DNA of 64,000 nucleotides, from positions 124,001 through 188,000 of the forward strand of contig NZ_BMXG01000007.1 in NCBI RefSeq assembly GCF_014651635.1. The letters are read 5' to 3'. The DNA comes from Cerasicoccus arenae (GTDB lineage: Bacteria; Verrucomicrobiota; Verrucomicrobiia; Opitutales; Cerasicoccaceae). Within the stretch, counting starts at the first letter, position 1. Every line of letters begins with the position of its first letter. Shown here in pieces: positions 52,201 to 61,248 of the stretch. Position numbers and translations under genes: made by a program. The notes beneath the pieces were generated by a model. It was not told where the DNA came from and searched no databases. It was given only the letters and a program-made list of their open reading frames with translations.

Positions 52201-55135
52201 CATTGGCGAAAACTTTGGCTCGATTTCGACGGATGGCACTGCGTCTCCGGGCATCATCGCTCAGTCAATTGGCGGCGGGGGCGGCGTTGGCCGAACAGCC
52301 AGCGCCGATGGCGGCAATACCATTAACACTGACAATTTAACCATCGGAGGTTCCGGTGGTGACGGAGGCGCAGGCGGTGAAGTGGCGGTCTCTAACAGCG
52401 GTTCCATTCAAACAAGTGGTGGCGATTCCGTGGGTATTATCGCGCAATCCGTCGGCGGTGGCGGTGGCGACGGTGGTAGGGCCGAGTCGAAGTCAAATTT
52501 GGACCTCATTGACCAAGGTCTGGCCCTCGTGCATCCAGAAAATGCTTGGAGTGCCGATGTCGCCGTAGGCGGGCACGGCGGTAGTGGCAACGGTTCCGGT
52601 CAGGTCGGTGTCGAAAACCAGAGTGGCGCGAGTATTGAGACGTCCGGTTCACGTTCCTTTGGGGTGCACGCCCAATCCATCAGCGGCGGTGGCGGTCGGG
52701 GTGGTGCGGCGTCAACCATTACTGATTCGGCCTTCAATCAAGCCTTTACGGACAAGGGCCAATACACCGCAGAACTGTCTATTGCGGGCAGTGGCAAATC
52801 CTCCTCGCCAACACCAGGTGAATTGGAAGTCAAAAATGACGGTAAAATCACGACCACTGGTTACGACGCGCACGGCATTCTGGCCCAATCTGTAAATGGT
52901 GGCGGTGGTTCTGGAGGTGTAGGATCGACAGATACGTATGTCGACATATCAATGGGCGTTGCCATTGATGGCACCTCGGGCGGCCATGGTGACGGGGGTT
53001 CAGTAATCGTCTCCAGTAGTGATTCCATTAGCACCACGGGTACACACGCTGCCGGGATTGTGGCTCAGAGTATCGGTGCAGGTGGCGGTCACGCCAGCGT
53101 TGGTAGTGATAGGCCCAACGGGAAAGTATCGGCTGTGGAGGCCTACGGTCTTCAGACACATATCATGATGGGAAATAGCAATAGTTCGACGTCAGGCGAT
53201 GGTGGGGATGTAGAGATTAATTTGAATCTGGCAGATTCGAATGTCACCTCGATGGTGTCGACGAATGGTAACTGGGCCTTTGGCGTCGTTGCGCAAAGCG
53301 TGGGCGCGGGTGGCGGTAAAGCGAGTGTCATCTCGGGGGCGCAAAGCAATGCCTATAATTCCATCACATCAGTTCAATTAGGGGCCGATGCGGGCACAGG
53401 GGCCGGCGGTTATGTACAGGCCAATTTGTTGACGAACTCTACGGTTAGCACGAAAGGCTACGGTGCTTCGGGTGTTATTTTGCAGTCAATTGGCGGCGGC
53501 GGCGGGATTGCAACGATTGCTTCGCAGGATTACGAATACACAGAAAGCAGCCTTAATGTGCCCATTCAAGTGGGTTCCGGCAGAGGCACAATCAAAGGGG
53601 GCGGCGGTAATGTAACCCTTCTGGGCGATACCACTGTCACGACAGATGGGGACTACGCACATGGTATTGTCATGCAGTCCATTGCGGGCGGCGGTGGCCT
53701 TTTTGGGGCGGGCACTGAAAACGCGCCGTCCAACACCGACCAACCTCTGTCTGTCTTAATGGGCTCTAACACGGACGCCGATAACAATGGCGGCGAGGTC
53801 GTCATGACGGCGAAGTTGAACGTTTCGACCAAGGGTGATAATGCCTTCGGCGTCGTAGCGCAATCGATCGGCGGGGGCGGTGGCATGGCCATGGGGAGTA
53901 ATCTTACTACCAACAATTCCTTTTTAGGTGACAACGGCGGGTCGGACCGCGATGGGGGTACAGTTAGTGTCTCGCTGGCGCAGGACTCCGAGATCACGAC
54001 CACCGGGCAGGCCGCGCATGCCATCGTGGCTCAATCGATTGGTGGCGGTGGCGGTATCATTCAACCCACAGCCTCAACATCCGACGCTCTCGCAAGCAAC
54101 CTGATCTACTATTCATCGGATGCTCATGGTTACGGTGGTGATGTCACCATCACCACCGAAGGCTCAATCACCACGCATGGTGTCGGGGCCATTGGGGTCG
54201 TCGGGCAAGTGATCGGCGGTGGTGGCGGAATTTCTGGCCATCTCGCTGGCTCAACCGGTGGCGATGGGTCCTCATCGAAAGCCAGCGATAATGGAAAATT
54301 GATGATCACCCAAAACGGCATGCTGACCACCAACGGTGTGAATGCGTATGGGATTTTTGCCCAGAATGTTACGGCAAATGGTTCGAATGGGAATGACATC
54401 ACCGTGGTGGTTAATGGCACCGTTAAGGTAAATGATGACAATGGTGTCGGTGTTCATTTCTCGGGCGGAAGCAGCAACAACACGCTTACGATCAACGGCT
54501 CGGTCGATGCACATACGGTTATGAACTTCTATGACTATGGCGATAGTTCCGTAACGCCGACGGTGAACAATAACGGCACGGCCAGTGGCAACATCAATTT
54601 AGTCACTGGAAATGACAGTGCCGGGACGTTTAATAATTACGGAAAGTTTTACGTTGGAGATGAAATTGGCGGCATTATCAACAATCACGGAGATCTGCTT
54701 GTAGGAACCTTGGGGAGTGAGCATGGAATCAAAACGGTTGTTCACACGGAATTTAATCAAAGCGCAGAAGGTCAGTTGATTTTCGATATCTTTGGTGCTG
54801 AAAATCACGATTTACTTATTTTCAATGACAACGTAACCGGTTCATTGATGGGATCTATTGTTGCCATGTTCGATGACGATTTTACGCCAGAAGTGGGTGA
54901 CGTATTCACACTCATGCAAGGAATTAAAGACATCGAATTGGGTGAGAAAGTTCTCAGCTCAATGCAGGTAGAGGGCCTGGCAGAGCACTTCGAGTGGTCT
55001 GCGAAACTGGGTGCTGACTATACCGTCAACCTCCTGATCAACGTTCCGGAGCCCTCAACCTACGCATTGTTTGCCTCAGTGCTGATTGGATTAGCAGCCA
55101 TGGTTTATCGGCGAAAGAGTGCTACCCGAAAATGA
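49277..55135 (+). CDS. Giant Gly-rich repeat surface protein with PEP-CTERM signal
   Basis: About 1952 residues from the ATG at 49277, chosen because it gives a signal peptide (VAIVRCVSVLTMIVIVAGA, cleavage near LHA) and a purine-rich stretch about 12 bp upstream; ATG 49178 adds 33 residues. Residues about 550-1660 hold about 18 repeats of the form G-(I/V)-(V/L/I)-A-Q-S-(I/V)-G5, spaced by 40-110 residues and linked by GGSGGSGGDGG stretches, which resemble passenger repeats of large proteobacterial autotransporters. The end is VPEPSTYALF, a hydrophobic helix and RRKSATRK, a PEP-CTERM exosortase signal. No beta-barrel follows. Likely an envelope-anchored adhesin or matrix protein. Confidence 0.85.
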   Translation: MDWARDVLNVAIVRCVSVLTMIVIVAGASGRLHADWEDSYSTSGTISVTDDNGTLKATSTLENSPTLPATLQLKSGDSLIFQPIEATVSGTGSYTTDDTSLVDGVSKFYNGNQPLQITSSADLSWTTSRLFTEHQGTPYVGNGVLFAQLNLIEGGVIPQGINIGIDLTHSGNITLDSTVSHVLSPNIPTFADVSGILAVSGNQPGVDFAGPAYGAVSVTTQSGSTIDVTSNPSDSTKPVLAAGVMAGTSYAGYAYSEPTMIDIEHGGDISVTSDQGVGILATGTVAAGVVQQDPASVVGTGADVNVTLKQSGSITTSGKTGIGIMAFNQTFSHIGSGDFHSGVVNVDLQNGTAPLKTGGTDSIFSFGVLAVSSGSTQGVDPFGLSETGVWESQAGSVGGKAEVNSDRAIETAGELSIGIAAFSAGVAVVTGVQGDAGVATYLGNSDSDFSGGGGEIVVTTTENGTITTVGENATGIHASSVPVGGVVYNDIDSSLKLDGSGDSGLILGDIDSASSSSSDAAHGGKVRITTGADIATGDGNGAGVASAAVVAQSIGGGGGSAGGKSSFLIGGSGGSGGDGGEISITQNSGGTITTNDEKSIGILAHSIGGGGGNGTNAEGLFISIGGKGGDGGDGGTVTANIQDNITTHDDYSGGTLLQSIGGGGGHGGSATTWGRDIGIGIGGSGGSGGSGGEVAANAASGTKITTVGEDSTGMLLHSVGGGGGHGGTATSYEAGTLLTLSLALGGSGGDGGEGGVVLANNAGTISTGVPLLHSGGNSAGIVAQSVGGGGGHGGSASAKSYDLNLIDEVPNLDATIAIGGSGDPGGDGGITTINNTGSITTHGGLSAGVISHSIGGGGGSGGKSDVVSHLINIATESAKINLAIGGSASAAGSGSDAIASNGDQSGSSASIATTGNNSAGMVVQSIGGGGGHGGHGDVESPVRDWSKSEEKEAKTLDVSLSIGGSGGKGGSGGTTIGENFGSISTDGTASPGIIAQSIGGGGGVGRTASADGGNTINTDNLTIGGSGGDGGAGGEVAVSNSGSIQTSGGDSVGIIAQSVGGGGGDGGRAESKSNLDLIDQGLALVHPENAWSADVAVGGHGGSGNGSGQVGVENQSGASIETSGSRSFGVHAQSISGGGGRGGAASTITDSAFNQAFTDKGQYTAELSIAGSGKSSSPTPGELEVKNDGKITTTGYDAHGILAQSVNGGGGSGGVGSTDTYVDISMGVAIDGTSGGHGDGGSVIVSSSDSISTTGTHAAGIVAQSIGAGGGHASVGSDRPNGKVSAVEAYGLQTHIMMGNSNSSTSGDGGDVEINLNLADSNVTSMVSTNGNWAFGVVAQSVGAGGGKASVISGAQSNAYNSITSVQLGADAGTGAGGYVQANLLTNSTVSTKGYGASGVILQSIGGGGGIATIASQDYEYTESSLNVPIQVGSGRGTIKGGGGNVTLLGDTTVTTDGDYAHGIVMQSIAGGGGLFGAGTENAPSNTDQPLSVLMGSNTDADNNGGEVVMTAKLNVSTKGDNAFGVVAQSIGGGGGMAMGSNLTTNNSFLGDNGGSDRDGGTVSVSLAQDSEITTTGQAAHAIVAQSIGGGGGIIQPTASTSDALASNLIYYSSDAHGYGGDVTITTEGSITTHGVGAIGVVGQVIGGGGGISGHLAGSTGGDGSSSKASDNGKLMITQNGMLTTNGVNAYGIFAQNVTANGSNGNDITVVVNGTVKVNDDNGVGVHFSGGSSNNTLTINGSVDAHTVMNFYDYGDSSVTPTVNNNGTASGNINLVTGNDSAGTFNNYGKFYVGDEIGGIINNHGDLLVGTLGSEHGIKTVVHTEFNQSAEGQLIFDIFGAENHDLLIFNDNVTGSLMGSIVAMFDDDFTPEVGDVFTLMQGIKDIELGEKVLSSMQVEGLAEHFEWSAKLGADYTVNLLINVPEPSTYALFASVLIGLAAMVYRRKSATRK
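50928..54240 (+). repeat. Coding repeat array, about 18 units
   Basis: Imperfect repeats within the PEP-CTERM gene, each with a GG(C/T)-rich core encoding QSIGGGGG-type motifs and often a preceding acidic/Ser/Thr segment. Divergence between units shows the array is old rather than recently amplified. Confidence 0.85.
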
Positions 55136-55460
55136 TTATGCAACCTAATCTGAAGGTGCGAAACCAACCATAGCAAGTATGTCATTGGGCCGTTGGCGTG
55201 ATCAGTTCGAATTTTTAAGTGTGTTTGGCCTGCCTCCCCCCCCCTCAAAAAAAAGACAGCCGATATTTTTGGTTCAGCAAACTTTATCACATCAAAGTAA
55301 TCGCAAGCTTTGATGCTCTGGCCGGAATCACGCACATCGCTTGAATTGTTATTTGTCCCACTAGAAAGCGACCAAATGAGAGTAATTGAACAGGTCTCAA
55401 GGCTCCTCGTTAACTTAGACTTGTTCCCTCCGCAGTTCTCGGACATCACTGCTTCCGCGT
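55136..55460. other. Non-coding region after the PEP-CTERM gene
   Basis: 325 bp without a credible gene. It holds a C9 tract at 55236-55244 followed, after TC, by A8. I see no clear terminator for the upstream gene. Confidence 0.5.
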
Positions 55461-57086
55461 ATGGCCGATACCGATCCAGAGACAGCACCAATTTTGGTGG
55501 ATATCATTCTTCCCATTGAACAATCCGATGACAGGGACGTTCAACGCACGGCATTGGCCTCCAAACTCGAGGTATCAGCCGACCGAGTGATTGATTTTCG
55601 ACTGCGCAAACACTCAATCGACGCGCGCCAAAAACAAATCAAAGCGCAGCTCCGTTTTGAAGTTGGTCTCGACAAGGCACTTCCGCCCGAGCCAGTTCTC
55701 AACCCGGATTACCCATCTGTCACCAAGTCCTCACCTGCCGTCATCATCGTAGGCTGCGGCCCCGCTGGCCTCTTTGCCGGGCTTCGCTGCTTAGAGCGCG
55801 GATTAAAGCCAATCCTGCTCGAACGCGGTAAGGATGCCTCAGCTCGCCGCTTCGACCTCGGGCCCATTCTAAAGCAAGGCATTGTTATCGAGGACTCCAA
55901 CTACTGCTTCGGCGAAGGTGGAGCTGGCACATTCTCGGATGGCAAACTCTACACCCGCGCCACCAAACGTGGTCCAGTTCGCACCATTTACGAAACTCTT
56001 GTGGCACACGGTGCTCCCGAGCGTATCCTGATCGACGCCCACCCACACATCGGCTCCAACCTCTTGCCTAAGGTCGTCATGGCGATGCGTGAATCCATCA
56101 TCTCCGCTGGCGGTGAAGTGCATTTCGGTGCCAAAGTCACCGACTTTCTCGTCACAGGGCAAAAGATTGAAGGTGTGCAAACTGCCGACGGACGCGTGTT
56201 CCGCGCCAACCATACGATCCTCGCAACCGGACACTCAGCGCGCGACATCTACCAACTCCTTCACCGCAAGGGCATTCAACTCGAGCAAAAGCCCTTTGCC
56301 GTAGGGGTCCGCATTGAGCACCCGCAACCGCTGATCGACAGCTTACAGTACCACTACAAAAACGGCCAAGAGCGTCCGCTCTACCTACCCGCAGCCAGCT
56401 ACCGGCTCGCCACTAAGATTGATGATCGCGGCGTTCACTCCTTCTGCATGTGCCCAGGCGGATTCATCGTGCCAGCAGCCACCGAAAACGACGAAGTCGT
56501 AGTCAATGGAATGAGCCTCGCCCGACGTGATTCCCCCTTCGCAAACAGCGGTATGGTCGTCACCGTAGAGCCAGAAGACACCGCTCCCTTTCAGACAGAA
56601 CATGGTGTCCTAGCCGGAATCGCCTTTCAAAAGCATCTCGAAATGGTCGCCAAAACATCAGGTGGCGGCGGGCAAATGGCTCCTGGGCAACGTGTGACTG
56701 ATTTCCTGGAAGGCAAAGACTCCGCAAACTTACCCGTCACCAGCTATTTTCCCGGCATTAAAGCGGCCCGTATCGATAAGCTTCTGCCCGAATGGATTGT
56801 TCGCCGCATGCGCCGTGGCCTCACCATATTTGGAAAGCAGATGCGCGGCTACATCACCGAAGACTGCAACCTAATCGGCTTCGAAACCCGCACCAGTTCC
56901 CCTGTTCGCATTCCGCGTGATCCAACAAGTTTACAGCACCCCGAAATTCAAGGTCTCTACCCTTGCGCGGAGGGTGCTGGCTATGCAGGTGGTATCGTCA
57001 GCGCTGCGCTGGATGGCATTCGCTGTGCCGATGCGGTCAATAGCCACCAAACTGCGCATAAGCTAATGCCTCGGCGCGCAAATTGA
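55461..57086 (+). CDS. FAD-dependent dehydrogenase (COG2509-type oxidoreductase)
   Basis: 541 residues. An N-terminal about 90-residue domain is followed by an FAD-binding Rossmann fold: VIIVGCGPAGLFAGLRCLERG, then LERGKDASARRFDLG. GEGGAGTFSDGKLYTR and the C-terminal PCAEGAGYAGGIVSAALDGIR complete the family pattern of uncharacterised NAD(FAD)-utilising dehydrogenases. Its substrate is unknown. It is soluble and monocistronic. A short frame overlapping its stop (57083-57310) is judged spurious. Confidence 0.88.
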   Translation: MADTDPETAPILVDIILPIEQSDDRDVQRTALASKLEVSADRVIDFRLRKHSIDARQKQIKAQLRFEVGLDKALPPEPVLNPDYPSVTKSSPAVIIVGCGPAGLFAGLRCLERGLKPILLERGKDASARRFDLGPILKQGIVIEDSNYCFGEGGAGTFSDGKLYTRATKRGPVRTIYETLVAHGAPERILIDAHPHIGSNLLPKVVMAMRESIISAGGEVHFGAKVTDFLVTGQKIEGVQTADGRVFRANHTILATGHSARDIYQLLHRKGIQLEQKPFAVGVRIEHPQPLIDSLQYHYKNGQERPLYLPAASYRLATKIDDRGVHSFCMCPGGFIVPAATENDEVVVNGMSLARRDSPFANSGMVVTVEPEDTAPFQTEHGVLAGIAFQKHLEMVAKTSGGGGQMAPGQRVTDFLEGKDSANLPVTSYFPGIKAARIDKLLPEWIVRRMRRGLTIFGKQMRGYITEDCNLIGFETRTSSPVRIPRDPTSLQHPEIQGLYPCAEGAGYAGGIVSAALDGIRCADAVNSHQTAHKLMPRRAN

Positions 57087-57558
57087 CTAATGATGGGCAT
57101 CGAGATACCTTGAGCACGTTTACTCAAGCTTGGCTCCTGATGTTAGCTGACTTTCGTCGAAGCGCGGTAGTAGACCTCTCCAGGAACCGTAACGTTAAAG
57201 TTCTTAGTCAATATTTCAGGTTGATGGATCAGAAAATGGGATGCGAGAACGCCTATGGAATATCAGTTCGGGCCATAGGTGGTGATCTGCTCAGTTTTGA
57301 ACACTGGTAGATTATTAAAGCCGGTGAAATGCAGTTTTGATACGCATCCCCGAAGAAGCTGGTGTGACACGCTCCCGAGTGGCTCTGCGCTTTGGGTTCC
57401 CCAAAACCCGAGCCTGATTCAGAGTAGTCAGTTCAGTTGCTCAAGACATCTCCACAATGCCTTCCATTTTTAGCTATCAAAACTGAAGCCGCATGCCAGA
57501 CCACGACTAAATTCCGCCAAAAGCTTGACCTCTGTCCGCAATCGCTAGTCTTGGACAG
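57087..57558. other. Non-coding region between oxidoreductase and argS
   Basis: 472 bp with only short frames lacking codon bias or recognisable domains. No RNA gene or terminator is evident; small GGGTT/AACCC complementarity near 57391-57410 is too weak to call. Confidence 0.4.
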
Positions 57559-59391
57559 ATGGCATTATCTTTCGATCTCGGTCGCCAACTCGACGCACAA
57601 CTCCGCCAAGCAGCTGAAGGCCTCGCCGCCTTCAGCAACGACTTTGCGCCAGAAGTGCGCCCAGCAGACCCACGTTTTGGCGACTTCCAGGCCAATGGGG
57701 TCTTGGCTTTTGCCAAAAAGGCCAAAGCTAATCCACGTCAGCTTGCGACACAGCTCGTGGATGCATTGATCGCCCTAGACGGTTTTTCAGGTGCCTTAGT
57801 TCAGCCGAAAAAAGGCGAACCTACCCCCCCCCCCAACGGCATTGACTACAGCATCGAAATTGCCGGCCCCGGTTTCATCAACTTCCGCGCATCTACAGGC
57901 GTCTTGGCACAATGGCTGGGAGATTTTCGCGATGAAGATGCCTTTAAGAAAGGCGCATCCAGCCGCTTTGAAGGTCGCAAGATCATTATTGACTACCCTA
58001 GCCCAAACACCGCCAAGCAAATGCATATCGGTCATCTGCGCCCGATGGTTATTGGCGAGGCCGTCGCCCGCATCCTCGAGTTTTGCGGGGCAAACGTTAT
58101 CCGCGACAACCACATCGGCGACTGGGGCACCAATTTCGGTACGCTCATCATGGCCATTAAACGCGAGGGCGTCGACCTCGGTGCCTTGGGTGATAATGGA
58201 CTGCCTGAGATCGAACGCCTCTATAAGCTAGGCACCGCGCTGGAAAAGGAGGACCCCGCTGTGCGTGATATCTCCCGCAATGAGCTGGTCCAGCTTCAGC
58301 AGGGTGATGCAGAAAACACCGCTATCTGGCAGCAAATCGTAGCACTCACAAATCTTGTTTTTGAAAAAACCTATGCCCGCATGGGCGTTACCCCCGACGT
58401 CACTCTGGGCGAATCCTTTTACTGCGACAAGGTCGACCGCATCTACACAGAACTGACCGAATGCGGCATTGCAGAAGAAAGTGACGGCGCACTGGTCGTC
58501 TGGCACGACGAGGTGAAGAAATTTGCGCGCGATAACGAACGCCCCTACCCGTTTAATATTCGTAAGCAGGATGGTGCCAGCAACTACGGTTCAACCGACT
58601 TGGCCACCGTGCTTTACCGCGTTGAACATTTCAAGGCCGACGAGATTGTTTACATTACTGGCGGGCCCCAACAGGACCACTTCGAGCAGCTTTTCCTGAC
58701 TGTAGACAAGTGGTTTACTTGCAAAGACTACTCAAAGCCGCAGTTGGAGCACGTCTGGTTTGGTACCATTCTTGGTGAAGACGGCAAGGCAATCCGTACC
58801 CGTAGCGGCGAATCAATTCAGTTAGCCAGCTTGCTTGACGAAGCCGTGGCTCGCGCCTCAAAAATGGCCGCTGAGAAGACAAAATCCCCAGATCTCACGG
58901 ATGAAGAAAAGGCCGCCATTGCAGAAGCCGTAGGCGTAGGTGCTGTGCGCTATGCAGATCTTTCGCAGAACCGCACGCAGGACTACGTTTTTGCCTGGGA
59001 CAAGCTCTTGGCCTTTGAGGGCAACACCGCACCTTACCTCCAAATGCAGGGTGCGCGTATCCATTCGATCTTACGCAAATTAGGCCTCCAGCCGGGCGAA
59101 GGAGAGGAAGGCGCATCAGCATTGGAAACGGACACGGAGTTGGCATTGGCGCGTAAGCTTTTGAATTTCCCCGTCGCTCTCGAAATGGCGATCAGCGACC
59201 TGCGTCCGCATCATCTCTGCACATATCTTTTTGAATTGGCGGGGGCGTTTTCCTCCTTCTTCAGTGCTGACCACGTAATGGTCGATGAACCTGACATTAA
59301 AGCCCGCCGCGTCATGCTTTGCGCTCGGACACTAGCTGCCTTGGAAACCGGATTACACCTGCTAGGTATTCAGACATTGCAGCGAATGTAG
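57559..59391 (+). CDS. argS: Arginyl-tRNA synthetase
   Basis: 610-residue class I enzyme. The HIGH motif is MHIGHLRP (H156-H159). The KMSK-equivalent is the degenerate GKAIRTRSGES, as is common in ArgS. An N-terminal ADD1-type tRNA-binding domain and the C-terminal anticodon-binding helical domain (EVAL/ALEMAISDLRPHHLCTYLFELAGAFSSFF) are present; it ends ALETGLHLLGIQTLQRM, as in the family. An in-frame run of eleven C (57824-57834) encodes Pro-Pro-Pro about 90 residues into this essential gene. Confidence 0.96.
   Translation: MALSFDLGRQLDAQLRQAAEGLAAFSNDFAPEVRPADPRFGDFQANGVLAFAKKAKANPRQLATQLVDALIALDGFSGALVQPKKGEPTPPPNGIDYSIEIAGPGFINFRASTGVLAQWLGDFRDEDAFKKGASSRFEGRKIIIDYPSPNTAKQMHIGHLRPMVIGEAVARILEFCGANVIRDNHIGDWGTNFGTLIMAIKREGVDLGALGDNGLPEIERLYKLGTALEKEDPAVRDISRNELVQLQQGDAENTAIWQQIVALTNLVFEKTYARMGVTPDVTLGESFYCDKVDRIYTELTECGIAEESDGALVVWHDEVKKFARDNERPYPFNIRKQDGASNYGSTDLATVLYRVEHFKADEIVYITGGPQQDHFEQLFLTVDKWFTCKDYSKPQLEHVWFGTILGEDGKAIRTRSGESIQLASLLDEAVARASKMAAEKTKSPDLTDEEKAAIAEAVGVGAVRYADLSQNRTQDYVFAWDKLLAFEGNTAPYLQMQGARIHSILRKLGLQPGEGEEGASALETDTELALARKLLNFPVALEMAISDLRPHHLCTYLFELAGAFSSFFSADHVMVDEPDIKARRVMLCARTLAALETGLHLLGIQTLQRM
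57824..57834 (+). repeat. C11 homopolymer inside argS
   Basis: Eleven consecutive C in frame near codon 90 of the presumably essential argS. A slip would be lethal unless compensated. Confidence 0.92.
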
Positions 59392-59536
59392 CGGCACCAT
59401 TTGCAGTGTGGGAGGAGAAGTTAAAGCAAAAATGCACCGAGTGGGGACATTCGCGTGTTATTCGCCAATCGACTAGCAAAAAGTAAATCCCCATTCGGAT
59501 GTACTCATATGGTAGCTTCTATACTTTTATTTAACC

Positions 59537-59959
59537 TCAAAACGTCAACTGACCTTTTTGAACGGCATCAGTGATCACAAGGCCCCACATCACAGCAACA
59601 TTGAGCAGTGAGAAGAACACGGCTCCACTGCCCATGTCTTTGGCACGTTTGGCAAATGGATGTGTTTCTTGGGAAATGTAATCCACAGTCCATTCGAGGG
59701 CGGAGTTGCAAAGCTCCACGATGAGCACCAAAAAAACGGAGCCGATCATCAGTGCTTTGCCAAGAAGACCAACTGGTAAAAGAATCGCTGTTGGCACCAG
59801 AATACAGGCTAAAAGTGCTTCCTGACGGAAAGCCGACTCATGCTTCAGACTTGAGCCAATGCCCTCGAATGAATAAAATAGTGCATTCCAAATGCGCTTG
59901 AGACCACCGCGAGACTTGTCTTCACGGACGGGGGGGGGGGCGTTATTCTGCTGCAGCAT
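59537..59959 (-). CDS. dgkA: Diacylglycerol kinase (DgkA family)
   Basis: 140-residue small membrane kinase. After a charged N-terminus (through about 30) come three membrane helices. The active-site motif is ELCNSALEWTVDYISQETHPFAKRAKDMGSG: Glu, Asn-Ser-Ala-x-Glu and the Lys-Asp are all present. In bacteria it recycles diacylglycerol or phosphorylates undecaprenol; the sequence does not decide which. The N-terminal Pro-Pro-Pro is encoded by eleven C on the coding strand (G at 59930-59940), placing a slippery tract six codons after the start. Confidence 0.93.
   Translation of the reverse strand: MLQQNNAPPPVREDKSRGGLKRIWNALFYSFEGIGSSLKHESAFRQEALLACILVPTAILLPVGLLGKALMIGSVFLVLIVELCNSALEWTVDYISQETHPFAKRAKDMGSGAVFFSLLNVAVMWGLVITDAVQKGQLTF
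59930..59940 (-). repeat. C11 (coding strand) homopolymer near the start of dgkA
   Basis: Eleven C on the coding strand spanning codons about 7-10 of dgkA. Its position close to the start codon resembles the classical contingency-gene arrangement. Confidence 0.92.
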
Positions 59960-60099
59960 GATTTGGAATTAAAGATGTGAGTAATAGCCGGGCAGGACTA
60001 CGCATGGCAACGCATTAATCGACGAAGTTATTCAGTGCATAAGAGAATGCAAATATTCTTGAGACGTGATAAAAATGCTACAGCCTCAAAGCATTATAC

Positions 60100-61248
60100 A
60101 TGGAACATCTTCGCGACCCACATACCAAAGTCTACCCCGCAGGTGGAAATCTCTACAGTATTAGTGACTTGCTACACAGCATCACCGACCCTGAATACAT
60201 GGTAGATGGCTTACCGCGGATTTCCGATTACCATTTCAAGGTGGGCGAACCGATTCGTTACCGACTGGATTCCAGCTTGGTTTCAATCCCTGGCGGCGAG
60301 GCTCTCACGCAGGAAGCAATAGAAGGCCTAATTTTCCCGCTGCTCGTTCCTGAGCGTATTGCAGAGATACAGGCCGGTGGACCAATTGACATCGACTGTG
60401 GCTACGAATTTGACGGCGACGAAGAGAAATATAATTTTCGCCTAAACGTTTTCCAAGATCGCCACGGCATGGCGGCGACCATGCGCATGCTCCCCCCCAA
60501 GCCACCGAGCATTGAACGCGTCGGCTTCCCATACGATGACATTTGGGAAGATTTAGTGAGCCTCAAGCAAGGTCTCGTACTGATATCCGGCATCACTGGT
60601 AGCGGCAAATCGACTACGATAGCGAGTATTCTCAATCACATTAATGAGACTCGTCCCGATCGAATTATTACGCTCGAAGACCCGATTGAATACCTTTACG
60701 AGAGCAAGGCCGCGATGATTTCCCAGCGCGAAGTCGGCGTCCACGTGGAATCCTTTGCCCGTGGTCTTCGTAGTGCATTGCGTGAAGACCCAGACATGAT
60801 TTTTGTGGGTGAGATCCGCGACGTAGAAACCGCTGCGCTTGCGATCAGTGCTGCGGAAACGGGACACTTGGTTTTCTCCACCGTACACACACGGGACGCA
60901 ATTGGCTCGGTCACGCGCCTGATCGACATGTTCCCGACTGGCCGTGAACGTGAATTAACCACCCAGCTCTCGATGAATTTGCGCACGGTCATTAGCCAAA
61001 AGCTGGTTCCCTCCGCAACGGGTAAAGGGCGTATCATTGCAATGGAAGTGCTGCGCAACATAGCTGGCGTTGGCAACTTGATCCGGAGTGGTAAAATTCA
61101 TCAGCTGTATTCCTCAATGGAAACAAAAGGCTCGGAAGGCATGATCACCATGGAACAGGCGCTGCTTGAGCTATACAATGATGGTAAGATCACCGCCGAA
61201 ACCGCCCTCGCCTTCGCTAATCGTGAAGAAATCGCCGATCGGCTTTAA
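60100..61248 (+). CDS. pilT: PilT-like twitching-motility ATPase
   Basis: 382-residue secretion-type ATPase that powers retraction of type IV pili. Walker A GITGSGKST, Walker B DPDMIFVGEIRD, the Asp box ITLEDPIEYL and His box TGHLVFSTVHT are present, plus the AIRNLIR-like VGNLIRSGKIHQLYS of PilT. The N-terminal PAS-like domain starts near 25 and has SDYHFKVGEPIRYRL. No other pilus gene lies in the window. It overlaps the convergent membrane-protein gene by 4 bp. A C7 tract lies at 60492-60498. Confidence 0.9.
   Translation: MEHLRDPHTKVYPAGGNLYSISDLLHSITDPEYMVDGLPRISDYHFKVGEPIRYRLDSSLVSIPGGEALTQEAIEGLIFPLLVPERIAEIQAGGPIDIDCGYEFDGDEEKYNFRLNVFQDRHGMAATMRMLPPKPPSIERVGFPYDDIWEDLVSLKQGLVLISGITGSGKSTTIASILNHINETRPDRIITLEDPIEYLYESKAAMISQREVGVHVESFARGLRSALREDPDMIFVGEIRDVETAALAISAAETGHLVFSTVHTRDAIGSVTRLIDMFPTGRERELTTQLSMNLRTVISQKLVPSATGKGRIIAMEVLRNIAGVGNLIRSGKIHQLYSSMETKGSEGMITMEQALLELYNDGKITAETALAFANREEIADRL

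Noticed and set aside
50928-54240. CRISPR or tandem DNA repeat
   Set aside because: Units are coding, imperfect and unequally spaced; no short identical repeats with spacers occur anywhere in the window.
57083-57310. 75-residue frame overlapping the oxidoreductase stop
   Set aside because: Starts with TTG, no family resemblance and lies in a region without other coding signal.
57389-57412. Hairpin or tRNA-like sequence upstream of argS
   Set aside because: GGGTT/AACCC pairing is short and no cloverleaf or T-box-like structure can be made.
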